From DASZHJ01 sp035541215 (lineage in GTDB: Bacteria > Pseudomonadota > Alphaproteobacteria > ATCC43930 > CGMCC-115725), in contig DATKNV010000191.1 of NCBI GenBank assembly GCA_035541215.1, forward strand, positions 1-8,536: DNA of 8,536 nt, in the 5' to 3' direction. Numbering within the stretch: position 1 is the first letter of the stretch; every line of letters begins with the position of its first letter. Shown one piece after another: positions 1 to 6,900 of this stretch. A program made the translations under genes and the position numbers. Under the pieces are notes generated by a model that was not told the origin of the DNA, searched no databases, and was given only the letters and a program-made list of their open reading frames with translations.

Positions 1-53
1 GACACCCGGCCCCTCCCCGAGCTAATGCGTCGCACCCTCCGACAGTAGATGAA

Positions 54-65
54 TTTTAGCTAAAA
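54..65. repeat. 12-bp perfect palindrome TTTTAGCTAAAA
   Basis: The sequence TTTTAGCTAAAA is its own reverse complement. It lies in an A+T-rich patch that stands out from the G+C-rich surroundings and is about 110 bases upstream of the tRNA. It could be an operator or a chance A+T palindrome; nothing in the window decides this. No gene was recognised in the 174 bases upstream of the tRNA. Confidence 0.4.
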
Positions 66-83
66 AACCGTATATATCCGGTT
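66..83 (-). terminator. Weak hairpin followed by T-run on the minus strand
   Basis: AACCG (66-70) and CGGTT (79-83) form a 5-bp inverted repeat with an 8-base loop. Read on the minus strand, the stem is followed by a run of T residues (complement of the A-run at 62-67), as in a short intrinsic terminator. The stem is short and the loop A+T-rich, and no minus-strand gene that needs it is visible, so this is only a candidate. Confidence 0.2.
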
Positions 84-124
84 AAGAAAACTTGCCGCCG
101 AGGCGATTTTCGAGTGGCGGCGGC

Positions 125-148
125 GGTGCTCCTTGACGGTCGAGCACC
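125..148. repeat. Inverted repeat overlapping the tRNA promoter
   Basis: GGTGCTC (125-131) and GAGCACC (142-148) are perfect 7-bp inverted arms with a 10-base spacer. The spacer contains the TTGACG that is the best -35 candidate for the tRNA. No T-tract follows on either strand, so it is not a convincing intrinsic terminator. It could be a protein-binding dyad over the promoter, or chance. Confidence 0.4.
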
Positions 149-162
149 CCAGGGAGTAGGAC
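133..162 (+). promoter_or_regulatory. Candidate sigma70-type promoter for tRNA-His
   Basis: TTGACG (133-138) matches the -35 consensus at five of six bases. TAGGAC (157-162), 18 bases on, is a poor -10 with three matches. Transcription would start around 169, a few bases before the mature tRNA at 175. The position is right for a stable-RNA promoter, but the -10 is weak. Confidence 0.4.
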
Positions 163-174
163 CACACGCCCGGT

Positions 175-252
175 GGCGAGCGTAGCTCAGTTGGTTAGAG
201 CGCCAGATTGTGATTCTGGATGTCGCCGGTTCGAGTCCGGTCGCTCGCCCCA
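175..252 (+). tRNA. tRNA-His (anticodon GTG)
   Basis: The full cloverleaf can be drawn. The 5' acceptor strand GCGAGCG (176-182) pairs with CGCTCGC (242-248). The D arm is GCTC/GAGC. The anticodon stem CCAGA/TCTGG (203-207, 215-219) encloses the loop TTGTGAT with anticodon GTG at 210-212. A five-base variable loop and a T arm GCCGG/CCGGT with TTCGAGT follow. The discriminator is C at 249 and CCA is encoded at 250-252. G175 is the extra G-1 opposite C73, the identity element for bacterial histidyl-tRNA synthetase, so the gene is taken to start at 175. A T-run at 253-258 follows at once. tRNA genes are common phage attachment sites, and phage-type genes follow, so this may be the restored tRNA at a prophage end. 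Confidence 0.97.
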
Positions 253-297
253 TTTTTTCAACAGCTTAGTGCCGGTCGCATTCCTGTCCCTAGACGA

Positions 298-319
298 CGG
301 GTAATCACCGGGTAAGCAC
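298..319 (+). repeat. Two tandem 11-bp direct repeats, CGGGTAAKCAC
   Basis: CGGGTAATCAC (298-308) is followed immediately by CGGGTAAGCAC (309-319), identical at ten of eleven positions. The period is about one helical turn, so both copies would present the same DNA face. They begin 46 bases after the tRNA's 3' end. Short helically phased direct repeats beside a tRNA attachment site resemble arm-type sites of tyrosine integrases. I saw no third copy in the gap, so the functional reading is tentative. Confidence 0.5.
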
Positions 320-504
320 GCTCCCGGCCCCGCAAGGCATCCCGGCTCGACCGGCTCGGCGGTGCCGCCTGCGGATGAGTACTCTTGCGTCCGGCGCCAT
401 CACGATCCCTTTCGACCCTGCGGAGAAATCCCATGCACAAGCAGATAGAGGCGCCTTTATAGATGTGACGTGCCTTATTACTGCATATGTTCCTGTGTGG
501 CGTC

Positions 505-518
505 ATACAATTCTGTAT
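505..518. promoter_or_regulatory. Small dyad ATACA-N4-TGTAT upstream of the leader promoter
   Basis: ATACA (505-509) and TGTAT (514-518) are perfect inverted 5-bp arms around ATTC. The dyad ends 26 bases before the -35 at 545, where an activator or repressor half-site pair could act. The arms are short and the region is A+T-rich, so chance is a real possibility. Confidence 0.25.
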
Positions 519-544
519 TAAGTCGCACTCACTCGGATATTTAT

Positions 545-572
545 TTGACTTCTCTCCGAAAAGCACTATGCT
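545..572 (+). promoter_or_regulatory. Sigma70-like promoter driving the 625-8536 gene run
   Basis: TTGACT (545-550, five of six to consensus) is followed after a 16-base spacer by TATGCT (567-572, four of six). It lies in the A+T-rich end of the intergenic gap. A start near 579 would leave a leader of about 46 bases before the ATG at 625. It is the best promoter I can see for the long co-directional genes, which have no intergenic space for another. Confidence 0.6.
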
Positions 573-624
573 GTTAGTTGCGGCGCATGGTGCGTCGTGC
601 GTTTGACGAGAGAACATTGTCGCG

Positions 625-1380
625 ATGGGTTTTTCGGCTAGGGAATGCTCGGTGCTCTGCGCCGAGATGGTTGGTCGGGATGCAGTGTCGGGAGACGGTT
701 TCGCGCGTGTCTATCGCGAGCGTCATCCCGAGTTGACTGGCGGGCCGCGGAAAGCGCCCGACATCTCGCCGCTCGATGCAATCACAATGCTGGTGTGGAT
801 CGCGACAGGCGATCAAAGCCTCAAGAGCCTGGATCGCGCCGAGCGCATCCTCTTCACGCGCAACATTGTCGCCAGCGCCAAAACCGATTTCATAATGAAC
901 GGTGAGCTGTGGTCGCGCACGCGCGCGCTTCCGACGCGGGACATCACGCTCGCAAGCCTTTTGCTGCGACTCCTTGAGCTTTCGCGCGCGGGGTTCAAGG
1001 CCAGCGAGAAGATTGCCGAGAGCGATGCGATGCCCGGCCTCCTGACTCGCGCGACCGTCGGGTACATCGAAGGGCAACCGCTTTGTGAAATCTATCGGTT
1101 CAAGAAACTGAGCGAGCCGCTCGAAGCCGAGGATTGCCTCGCCTACAGCTACTTTGAAACGTGGTCCTTCCTTGCGCCGGAGCGCGAGGCCGATCTCACG
1201 CCCACAACCTTCACGGCCGCCTTTAACTTCGACTGGATCGACAAGCTCGCCGAGCGCTTCGGGGCGCTTCCCCTGAGCGATGCTGACTCCGTCGCGGCGA
1301 CGGTTGCGGAGCAAGTGCGGGCAGAGAGCGAGGCTGTGGCCGCGTCCCTGCCCGTTCACGTTCATCCGGGAGCGCACTGA
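625..1380 (+). CDS. Phage-associated protein of unknown function (251 aa)
   Basis: I do not recognise a function. A stop codon at 604-606 lies just upstream in frame, so ATG 625 is the first ATG available; a purine-rich GAGAGA (608-613) lies 11 bases before it, a slightly long spacing. The protein is soluble-looking, with no signal peptide. Residues 1-45 are mixed helical. A stretch with GGPRKAPDISPLDAI (about 39-53) leads into a hydrophobic helix (LVWIATG). The C-terminal 40 residues are Ala/Glu-rich. The 'GG..APxxSPxDA' segment recalls hypothetical proteins in alphaproteobacterial phages that may have an N-terminal DNA-binding-like helix bundle; this is from memory and unverified. The stop is one base before the next ATG, so it is likely co-transcribed and translationally coupled. 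By position and size it could be a small internal-virion partner (compare T7 gp14, about 200 aa) or a regulator. The coding call is firm; the role is open. Confidence 0.85.
   Translation: MGFSARECSVLCAEMVGRDAVSGDGFARVYRERHPELTGGPRKAPDISPLDAITMLVWIATGDQSLKSLDRAERILFTRNIVASAKTDFIMNGELWSRTRALPTRDITLASLLLRLLELSRAGFKASEKIAESDAMPGLLTRATVGYIEGQPLCEIYRFKKLSEPLEAEDCLAYSYFETWSFLAPEREADLTPTTFTAAFNFDWIDKLAERFGALPLSDADSVAATVAEQVRAESEAVAASLPVHVHPGAH
1368..1372 (+). promoter_or_regulatory. Ribosome binding site deciding the start at 1382
   Basis: GGGAG ends nine bases before ATG 1382. The frame is also open upstream to an ATG at 1280, but that start would overlap the preceding gene by about 100 bases and add an Arg-rich N-terminus of shadow-frame character. 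The Shine-Dalgarno sequence and the change in composition both favour 1382. Confidence 0.75.
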
Positions 1381-1381
1381 G

Positions 1382-3931
1382 ATGGACGGCGACTTCGATC
1401 CCACTAGCAATTTCAATTTCGCATCTCTGCTGGCTCCTAGCTTGGTTGATCCAAACACAGGACAGCCGAACCCGTTAGCAATTCAGCAGGCGCGCGCTCA
1501 GAACGCGCTCTTGGGTGCCGCCGCCGGTGCCGCGAGCGTTCCCTATGCTTCGCGTCTCCCCATCGGTTGGGGACAAAGCATCGGCGCGGCTGCGGGTGGC
1601 TTGTTACAAGGCCAGATCGCGGGCGATGAGAATTTAAGACGCAATTTGCTGATCGCGCCCACGTATCAAGAGGCGATGAATCGCGCGGCATTCGGGGCCA
1701 TGCAAAACCGCGGATATAACCTGATGCAAGGCGGCCTTAACGGCGGCCCCGTCAATCGCACGGATGCAATCGCGAGCGCCGGTCCTGGGGGATACTCACA
1801 ACCGAACTTGCTTGGCGGCCCTGCGTCGGCTCCGTCTTCGGCCCCGGCCCAACGCACCTATTTCGACGCGCTGTCGAGCGCGGAGTCTGGCGGCAATCCG
1901 CAGGCCCAAAATCCGAACAGCACTGCGACGGGTCCGGCTCAATTCACGGCCGGGACATGGGCTCATATTTACAACACGTATCTCAAGGATAAGGGCTTCC
2001 CGAACGACCCGACGAATCCCGACGCCGCAAAGGCCGCGACCGCCTACCTCGCGATGGAGAACGGCCAATATCTCCAGCCGTGGCTCGGCCGCGTGCCCAA
2101 TAACTCCGAGCTGGGTCTTGCGCATTTCTTGGGCGCTCAGGGGGCGTTGCGTTTCTTAGGAGCCCCGACCCCGAGCGCTCTCGGGATTGATTACGCTAGC
2201 AATGAGGCTGTAGCCGCAAACCATAACGTCTTCTATGACGGCAATCGCCCGCGGACGGTCGGTGAGATTCGAGCGGATTACGATAGACGATTTGCGAACA
2301 CGCAACCGCTCTTCGGCGCTCCGCAGCAAAGTCAGGCCGCGCCCCAATCTCAAGCTTATTCTGGTGCCGCGCCTTCGGGAACGGCGCCGGGCTCTCCCGT
2401 GGGTAATGCGGGCACTCGCCCGGCGGCCCCGATGTTCAATATCGGGAGCCTCTACAATCAAGCTCGCACAGCGATGGCTTACGGCCTTCCCTTCGCCGGT
2501 CAGCTTCTCGATCTCGCCAACAAGACGGCGAACACGAATCTTGAGCAAGGCGCCTACCTCGGACAGGACGGCGCGGTCTACGTCATGCCCGGCGCGAACG
2601 CTGCGCAGATGGGGAAGGCGCTCGCGGCGAAGGGATACCAGCAGACGGCTAATGGTGGGTGGGTTCTCAATCCCGCGGTGCCGCAGGGCGAGGCTGCGAT
2701 AGCGGGCGCGAAGGCTCGTGCGACGCTCGGCCCCGACGTTCTGAAGGCTCTCGCCGAGCGCGCTGCCTATCCTGTGAGGTACGGTCCAAACGAAACGGTC
2801 GAGACCGGGCTCAATCTGCTGCCGCCTGATTTGCGGTCGGCGATGCTCGGTGCGATGGGCGTCAATCCTGCGGGCGGCTCCAATCCGCAGGCGGGGTCTG
2901 GCGCTCCCGCTCCCTCCGCTCAGGCTGGTAGCGCCGTGCCCCAAATCCCGCCGGTCAACGTCATCCCGCCGGGCTATCCGCGCGTGAGCGGCGCTCCGGC
3001 CTCGGGTTCGGCGGCTCCCGCCCCCGCTCCCGCCGCGCCGTCCGCTGGTGCTCCTGCACCGGCTCCGCGCTCGCCGCAGTCGTTCGCAATTCAAAACCTC
3101 TTCGGCGCATCGAACGATCTGCCGGAGCCTCCGCGCGTCCAGCCCTTCCCCACGCAACCGATCCACAATCCGGACGGTTCCGTATCGTCGCCCTACACGA
3201 CCTCGACGATTGGATTGCAGGAAGAGGCGAACAAGGCCTATGCGCAGGCGCGGACCCAGTTCGCGGCGGGACAGACGATTCAGCAACGGCTCGCGATGAT
3301 CGATCACGGCATTGACCTGCTCAATCAATCGGGCTGGTCGAGCACGGGCGCGGGCGCGGAAACGAAACTTGAGGGCCTGAAATACATCAACTCCTGGCTG
3401 ACTTCGGTCGGCGTGTCGCCTCTCTCCGATCCGCGGAAGATCGCCTCGTTTGAGGACCTGATCAAAGAAACCGGAAACCTCGGCTTGGATCGCGCTCGGT
3501 CGATGGGCTCGCGCGAGGCTGCCCAAGTGGTCTCGCTCTCTATCGGGCTCAACCCCGGCGTGGGGAATACCTACCAGGGCGCCAAGACAATCGAGGCGTC
3601 GATGGGCGCCGCGGCTCAGCGTGACGTTGACTACTTCAATTTCGCAACGAAGTACGCGCAACAGAACGGATCGACCTTCGGTGCCGATGTGGAGTTCAAC
3701 AAGCTCCGTCCGCCCGAGATGTATGCGCGCCGAGCGATTGCGGCGACGATCCCGCAGGGGGCGATTGCGTTGCTTCAGTCGCGGCCTGCCGCGGCGGCCC
3801 AATTCGATGACAAGTATGGGCGCGGGATGGCGGCATTCGTTCTGCGCGGTGCGCTCGATGGCATGCCTTACGTCTCAAACGCGGGATTGCCGTCTCCCTC
3901 GGCTGCGCCTAGCGCTCCGGTGACGCAGTAG
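1382..3931 (+). CDS. Virion-type protein with SLT lytic transglycosylase domain (849 aa)
   Basis: Probable phage internal-virion or tail-associated peptidoglycan hydrolase. Residues about 43-78 are a Gly/Ala-rich hydrophobic segment. Residues about 158-300 look like an SLT (lysozyme-like) domain: AESGGNP places the likely catalytic Glu at 168, followed by SATGPAQFTAGTW (the Gly-x-x-Gln motif of SLT and phage homologues) and helical repeats with GLAHFLGAQGA. A Pro/Ala linker follows. A small domain (about 375-490) is next, then a strongly Pro/Ala/Gly/Ser-rich linker (about 493-567), then a C-terminal helical region (about 615-830) with GWSSTGAGAE, SREAAQVVSLSIGLNPG and DKYGRGMAAFVL. I recall similar segments in large phage proteins. 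The established role of such domains is local cell-wall opening during DNA ejection. T7 carries SLT in gp16; here it is in the middle-sized protein. The ending PSAAPSAPVTQ is followed by TAG, in the same frame as the next gene. Confidence 0.93.
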   Translation: MDGDFDPTSNFNFASLLAPSLVDPNTGQPNPLAIQQARAQNALLGAAAGAASVPYASRLPIGWGQSIGAAAGGLLQGQIAGDENLRRNLLIAPTYQEAMNRAAFGAMQNRGYNLMQGGLNGGPVNRTDAIASAGPGGYSQPNLLGGPASAPSSAPAQRTYFDALSSAESGGNPQAQNPNSTATGPAQFTAGTWAHIYNTYLKDKGFPNDPTNPDAAKAATAYLAMENGQYLQPWLGRVPNNSELGLAHFLGAQGALRFLGAPTPSALGIDYASNEAVAANHNVFYDGNRPRTVGEIRADYDRRFANTQPLFGAPQQSQAAPQSQAYSGAAPSGTAPGSPVGNAGTRPAAPMFNIGSLYNQARTAMAYGLPFAGQLLDLANKTANTNLEQGAYLGQDGAVYVMPGANAAQMGKALAAKGYQQTANGGWVLNPAVPQGEAAIAGAKARATLGPDVLKALAERAAYPVRYGPNETVETGLNLLPPDLRSAMLGAMGVNPAGGSNPQAGSGAPAPSAQAGSAVPQIPPVNVIPPGYPRVSGAPASGSAAPAPAPAAPSAGAPAPAPRSPQSFAIQNLFGASNDLPEPPRVQPFPTQPIHNPDGSVSSPYTTSTIGLQEEANKAYAQARTQFAAGQTIQQRLAMIDHGIDLLNQSGWSSTGAGAETKLEGLKYINSWLTSVGVSPLSDPRKIASFEDLIKETGNLGLDRARSMGSREAAQVVSLSIGLNPGVGNTYQGAKTIEASMGAAAQRDVDYFNFATKYAQQNGSTFGADVEFNKLRPPEMYARRAIAATIPQGAIALLQSRPAAAAQFDDKYGRGMAAFVLRGALDGMPYVSNAGLPSPSAAPSAPVTQ

Positions 3932-3966
3932 GCGCTGCCGATGGCAAATATCTTCGACCAATTCGA
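3903..3966 (+). repeat. Gene-junction copy of a composite direct repeat
   Basis: Two blocks spanning the end of the 849-aa gene and the start of the 1451-aa gene recur in the same order at 4146-4197. The first block (3903-3919, around CTGCGCCTAGCGC) matches 4146-4162 at 16 of 17 bases. The second (3946-3966, including TTCGACCAATTCGA) matches 4177-4197 at 20 of 21. The spacers differ (26 against 14 bases), and only this copy contains the stop TAG and the start ATG. Confidence 0.8.
3927..3932 (+). promoter_or_regulatory. Ribosome binding site overlapping the stop of the 849-aa gene
   Basis: AGTAGG (five of six to AGGAGG) overlaps the TAG at 3929-3931 and ends eight bases before ATG 3941. Ribosomes ending the upstream gene would uncover or reuse it, so translation of the two genes is probably coupled. 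Confidence 0.6.
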
Positions 3967-6900
3967 TGCAGGCGGCTCGGCGGGAAGTTCTCGCGCTGCC
4001 GCGTCGCCCCCGCCTCCTCCGCCGCAAGACGACCTCATGGAGGCTGGAGCGCCCGTCTATGTGCGCGGCCCGGATGGTCGTGACATCAACATCCGCGGCA
4101 ATCCGCAGGCCATTCAGTGGTGGCGGTCGCGGCAGTCGGGCGCGCCTGCGCCTAGCGCGCCGTCTAGTGCCGGCGGAAATATTTTCGACCAATTCGACAC
4201 GGATGCCCAAGGGCGTGCGATCAATCCGCAGAGCGCGGGGATCATGCAGAACCTGAATGCGGGCGGCTGGCGAGGCATTGCCTCGATTGAAGGCGCCCCC
4301 GTCGATGCGCTGACGTGGTTGGGAAACAAGATCGAGGATTTCCGCTCTGTCGCCAACAATCGGCCTCCGCAGTACGTCACCAGTCCCTACGGCGGCTCCG
4401 ATTGGTTCCTGCAACACTCCGGCTACGATCAAGTTAGGCCCACAAGCACGGCCGAGAGCGTTGCGCAGGGTGCGGGCGCGGGTCTCACGAGCATGCTCTT
4501 CCCGTGGACGTGGGCTCGTGCGCTTGGATATACGGGCAACATTGCTAACGCCTGGTCGTCGATACGAAACATGCTCGGCGAGGCGGCTGCGAGCGGGAAT
4601 CCCCTCGGCAATGCGGCCATCGGCGCGGCAGGCGGCGCGACCGGTCAGGTGGCGGCCGATGCGGTTCCCGAGCCCTATAAACCGCTCGCGAACTTCGCGG
4701 GTAATCTGATCGGTGGCGGCTTAGCTGTCGGCGTCCCCGCGCTCACGGGCGCTGCGGTGCGTGGCACTGGTCGCATCACGGGAATAAACAACCTCCTCGC
4801 GCCGATAACCACGGCGGGACAGGAACGGCTTGCGGGCGAGAGCATTGCAAGGGCTGCCGGTCAACCCGCGGACCTCCTGCTCGGGCGGCTCGATGAAGGC
4901 TTGAACAATCCGGCTCCGAGTGCGGTGACCGGGGCCGAGGGCGGTCAAATCCTTCCTGGTTCCGAGCCGACAACGTTTCAGCTTCTCGGCGATCAAGGGC
5001 TCGGCCAGCTTGAGCGCACCGCTCGGACGAATAACCCGGCGGCATTCATCGGCCGGGAGGGTGAGCAGAACGCGGCAAGGATCGGGGCATTGAAGGCTCT
5101 GGCTCCTCCCGGCTCAGATGCGGCGGCTGTCGGCGACACGCTGCGGACGAAACTCGCCGATCTCGTGACTCAAACCGAGACGGCGGAAAATGCGGCTGTC
5201 GATAGCGCGAACCAGATTCGCGAGGGCCTCGGCGGCACGATGACTGACGACCGCTATGGGCAGCTCCTGCGAACCGAGCTTGAGGCTGCGAAGGCGCCCG
5301 TCAAACAAAACGAGCGTGCGCTGTGGTCGGCCATCGACCCAGATTCCAGCTTGATAATCGATCCCACCTCAACTGCGCAGACGGCAGAGAGAATCATCAG
5401 AGATATTCCGCAGGCGGCGAAGCCCATGCAGGGCGAAGAGGCTGAGGTCTTCAATCTAGCGAAGACGCTTGGAGCCGCGACGCCGTTCTCCAACTTCACG
5501 GCCCTTCGCTCGCGCCTCCTCGATGCGATTCGCGAAGAGCGTTTCCAGAATGGCGAAACCCCGGCACTGCGCCGGATGCAAATGCTACGGCAGGCGATGG
5601 ACAACACCATTGCTTCGGCTGGTCAGGAAGCGGTTGCGGGTGCGTCGGTGCCCTCGGCCCCGGTCACTGCCGCGCCGGGCTCGGCGATGGCGGAGCCAAT
5701 GCTCGGGGGCGCCCCGAAGGTTGGGAGCACGGTCTACACGCCTTCGGATCGCAATGTGCAGGTCCGCTATGAGGTCGTGCCGGGCGATAGCCTGATCCCG
5801 TCGCATACTGACGACCTCACGCCAAATCCCGCCTTCCCTGCCGAGCTGCAACCCCGCGAGCGCGCGAGAGCGGCGAGCGAGGCTCAGATTGCCAACATGG
5901 CGGGCAGCCTACAGCCCGAGCGGCTTGGGGGATCAAGCACCGCCAGCGAAGGGGCGCCGGTAATTGGGCCGGATGGCGTGGTCGAGAGTGGCAATGCTCG
6001 CACCCTGGCCATTCTCCGCGCTTACCGACAGGGCGGCGCTCAAGCGCAGGCATACCGCAACTGGCTAGAGGGCCAGGGGTTCAATGTGAGCGGGATTGAA
6101 AATCCCGTCCTCATCCGACGCCGCATTTCCGATCTCTCTCCGGCCGAGCGCATCCGCTTCACTCAAGAGGCTAATGCGGTTCCCGGCCTTGCCTACTCCG
6201 CGACGGAGCGCGCCGGGGTCGATGCTGGGCGCATCACCCCGTCGATGCTTGATCTCTACCGCGGCGGAGACATCGCGAGCGCTGAGAACCGAGATTTCGT
6301 CCGCGCATTCATGCAGAGCGTGCCCGAGCGTACGGAGCTGGGTTCGCTGGTCACGGCGGACGGCATGCTCTCAGTGGAGGGGCAAGCGCGGATAAGGAAT
6401 GCGTTGCTCTCAAAAGCCTACGGGGATTCAAATCTCGTCGGCTCACTGGCCGAATCCGGAGACCCAAACATCAAGGCGTTTGGTGGCGCTCTCAACAGTG
6501 CGGCCGGCGATGTGGCTAAGCTCAATGCCGAGATCGCCGCTGGCCGGGTGCCGAAGCAGTTTGATCTTGCCGCCCCGCTCGTGCAGGCGGCTCAGATTGT
6601 GCAGCGTGCGCGGTCTTCGCGCATTCCTCTCGCCGATCTCGTGGCGCAGCAGGATGCATTTGCCAAGATTTCACCGGTTGCCGAACAACTCTTGAGAGAT
6701 GCATACGGGGCTGATTTCCGCGGTCGTCTCTCGCAAGCTAAGTTCTCCGACTACCTCCGGTTCTACGCAGAGGAGGCCGGCAGGCAATCGACAGGGACTC
6801 AACTTTTCGCTAATGAAGTGACGCCGGCAGATATTCTTGCCGCAGGAGCGCGCCGCTATGGCCGAAACTACACCGAAGCATCCCCGTCCCTACTCTCATC

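Larger units (their letters stand above)
253..624. other. 372-base gap without a convincing gene (tRNA 3' flank and leader)
   Basis: No open frame here looks coding on either strand; the one long minus-strand frame has no recognisable sequence and irregular composition. The first half (about 260-430) is G+C-rich and holds two tandem 11-bp repeats. The second half (about 445-570) is clearly richer in A+T and holds a small dyad and a good promoter. If the tRNA is an attachment site, this is where integrase arm sites and the prophage edge would be expected. Confidence 0.6.

Noticed and set aside
1..48. Possible 3' end of an upstream gene (frame 1 open to TAG at 46-48)
   Set aside because: Only 15 codons are visible and other frames are open nearly as far; too short to support.
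56..253. Minus-strand ORF antisense to the tRNA (product containing GLEPATSRITIWRSNQLSYA)
   Set aside because: It is the reverse of the tRNA gene and its flank. Such 'LEPATS...NQLSYA' peptides are a familiar annotation artefact of antisense tRNA.
358..369. GGCG-N4-CGCC hairpin as a terminator
   Set aside because: Only 4 bp of stem and no T-run follows.
258..617. 119-codon minus-strand ORF filling the tRNA-proximal gap
   Set aside because: Irregular composition with Cys- and Ser-rich stretches, no recognisable motif, and it crosses the plus-strand promoter and repeats. Not enough support to call a gene.
1280..1381. Upstream start giving an 883-aa SLT protein
   Set aside because: The extra 34 residues are shadow-like and overlap the preceding gene by about 100 bases. 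GGGAG at 1368-1372 supports ATG 1382.
574..1458. 294-codon minus-strand open frame
   Set aside because: Antisense shadow of the 251-aa gene and the start of the next; no ribosome binding site or family resemblance noticed.
2156..3802. 548-codon minus-strand open frame
   Set aside because: Arg-rich, no recognisable motifs, fully antisense to the SLT gene, whose codon bias in high-G+C DNA leaves such frames open.
3929..3931. Genome-wide recoding of TAG as a sense codon
   Set aside because: One in-frame TAG between two genes with a good Shine-Dalgarno sequence is explained by a normal stop. Nothing else in the window suggests an alternative code.
4461..4709. Second-frame plus-strand ORFs within the large genes (for example 1764-2159, 2235-2702, 4461-4709, 5469-5795)
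   Set aside because: Products are Arg/Ser/Pro-rich shadows without convincing ribosome binding sites, unlike the nested ORF at 6858-7052.
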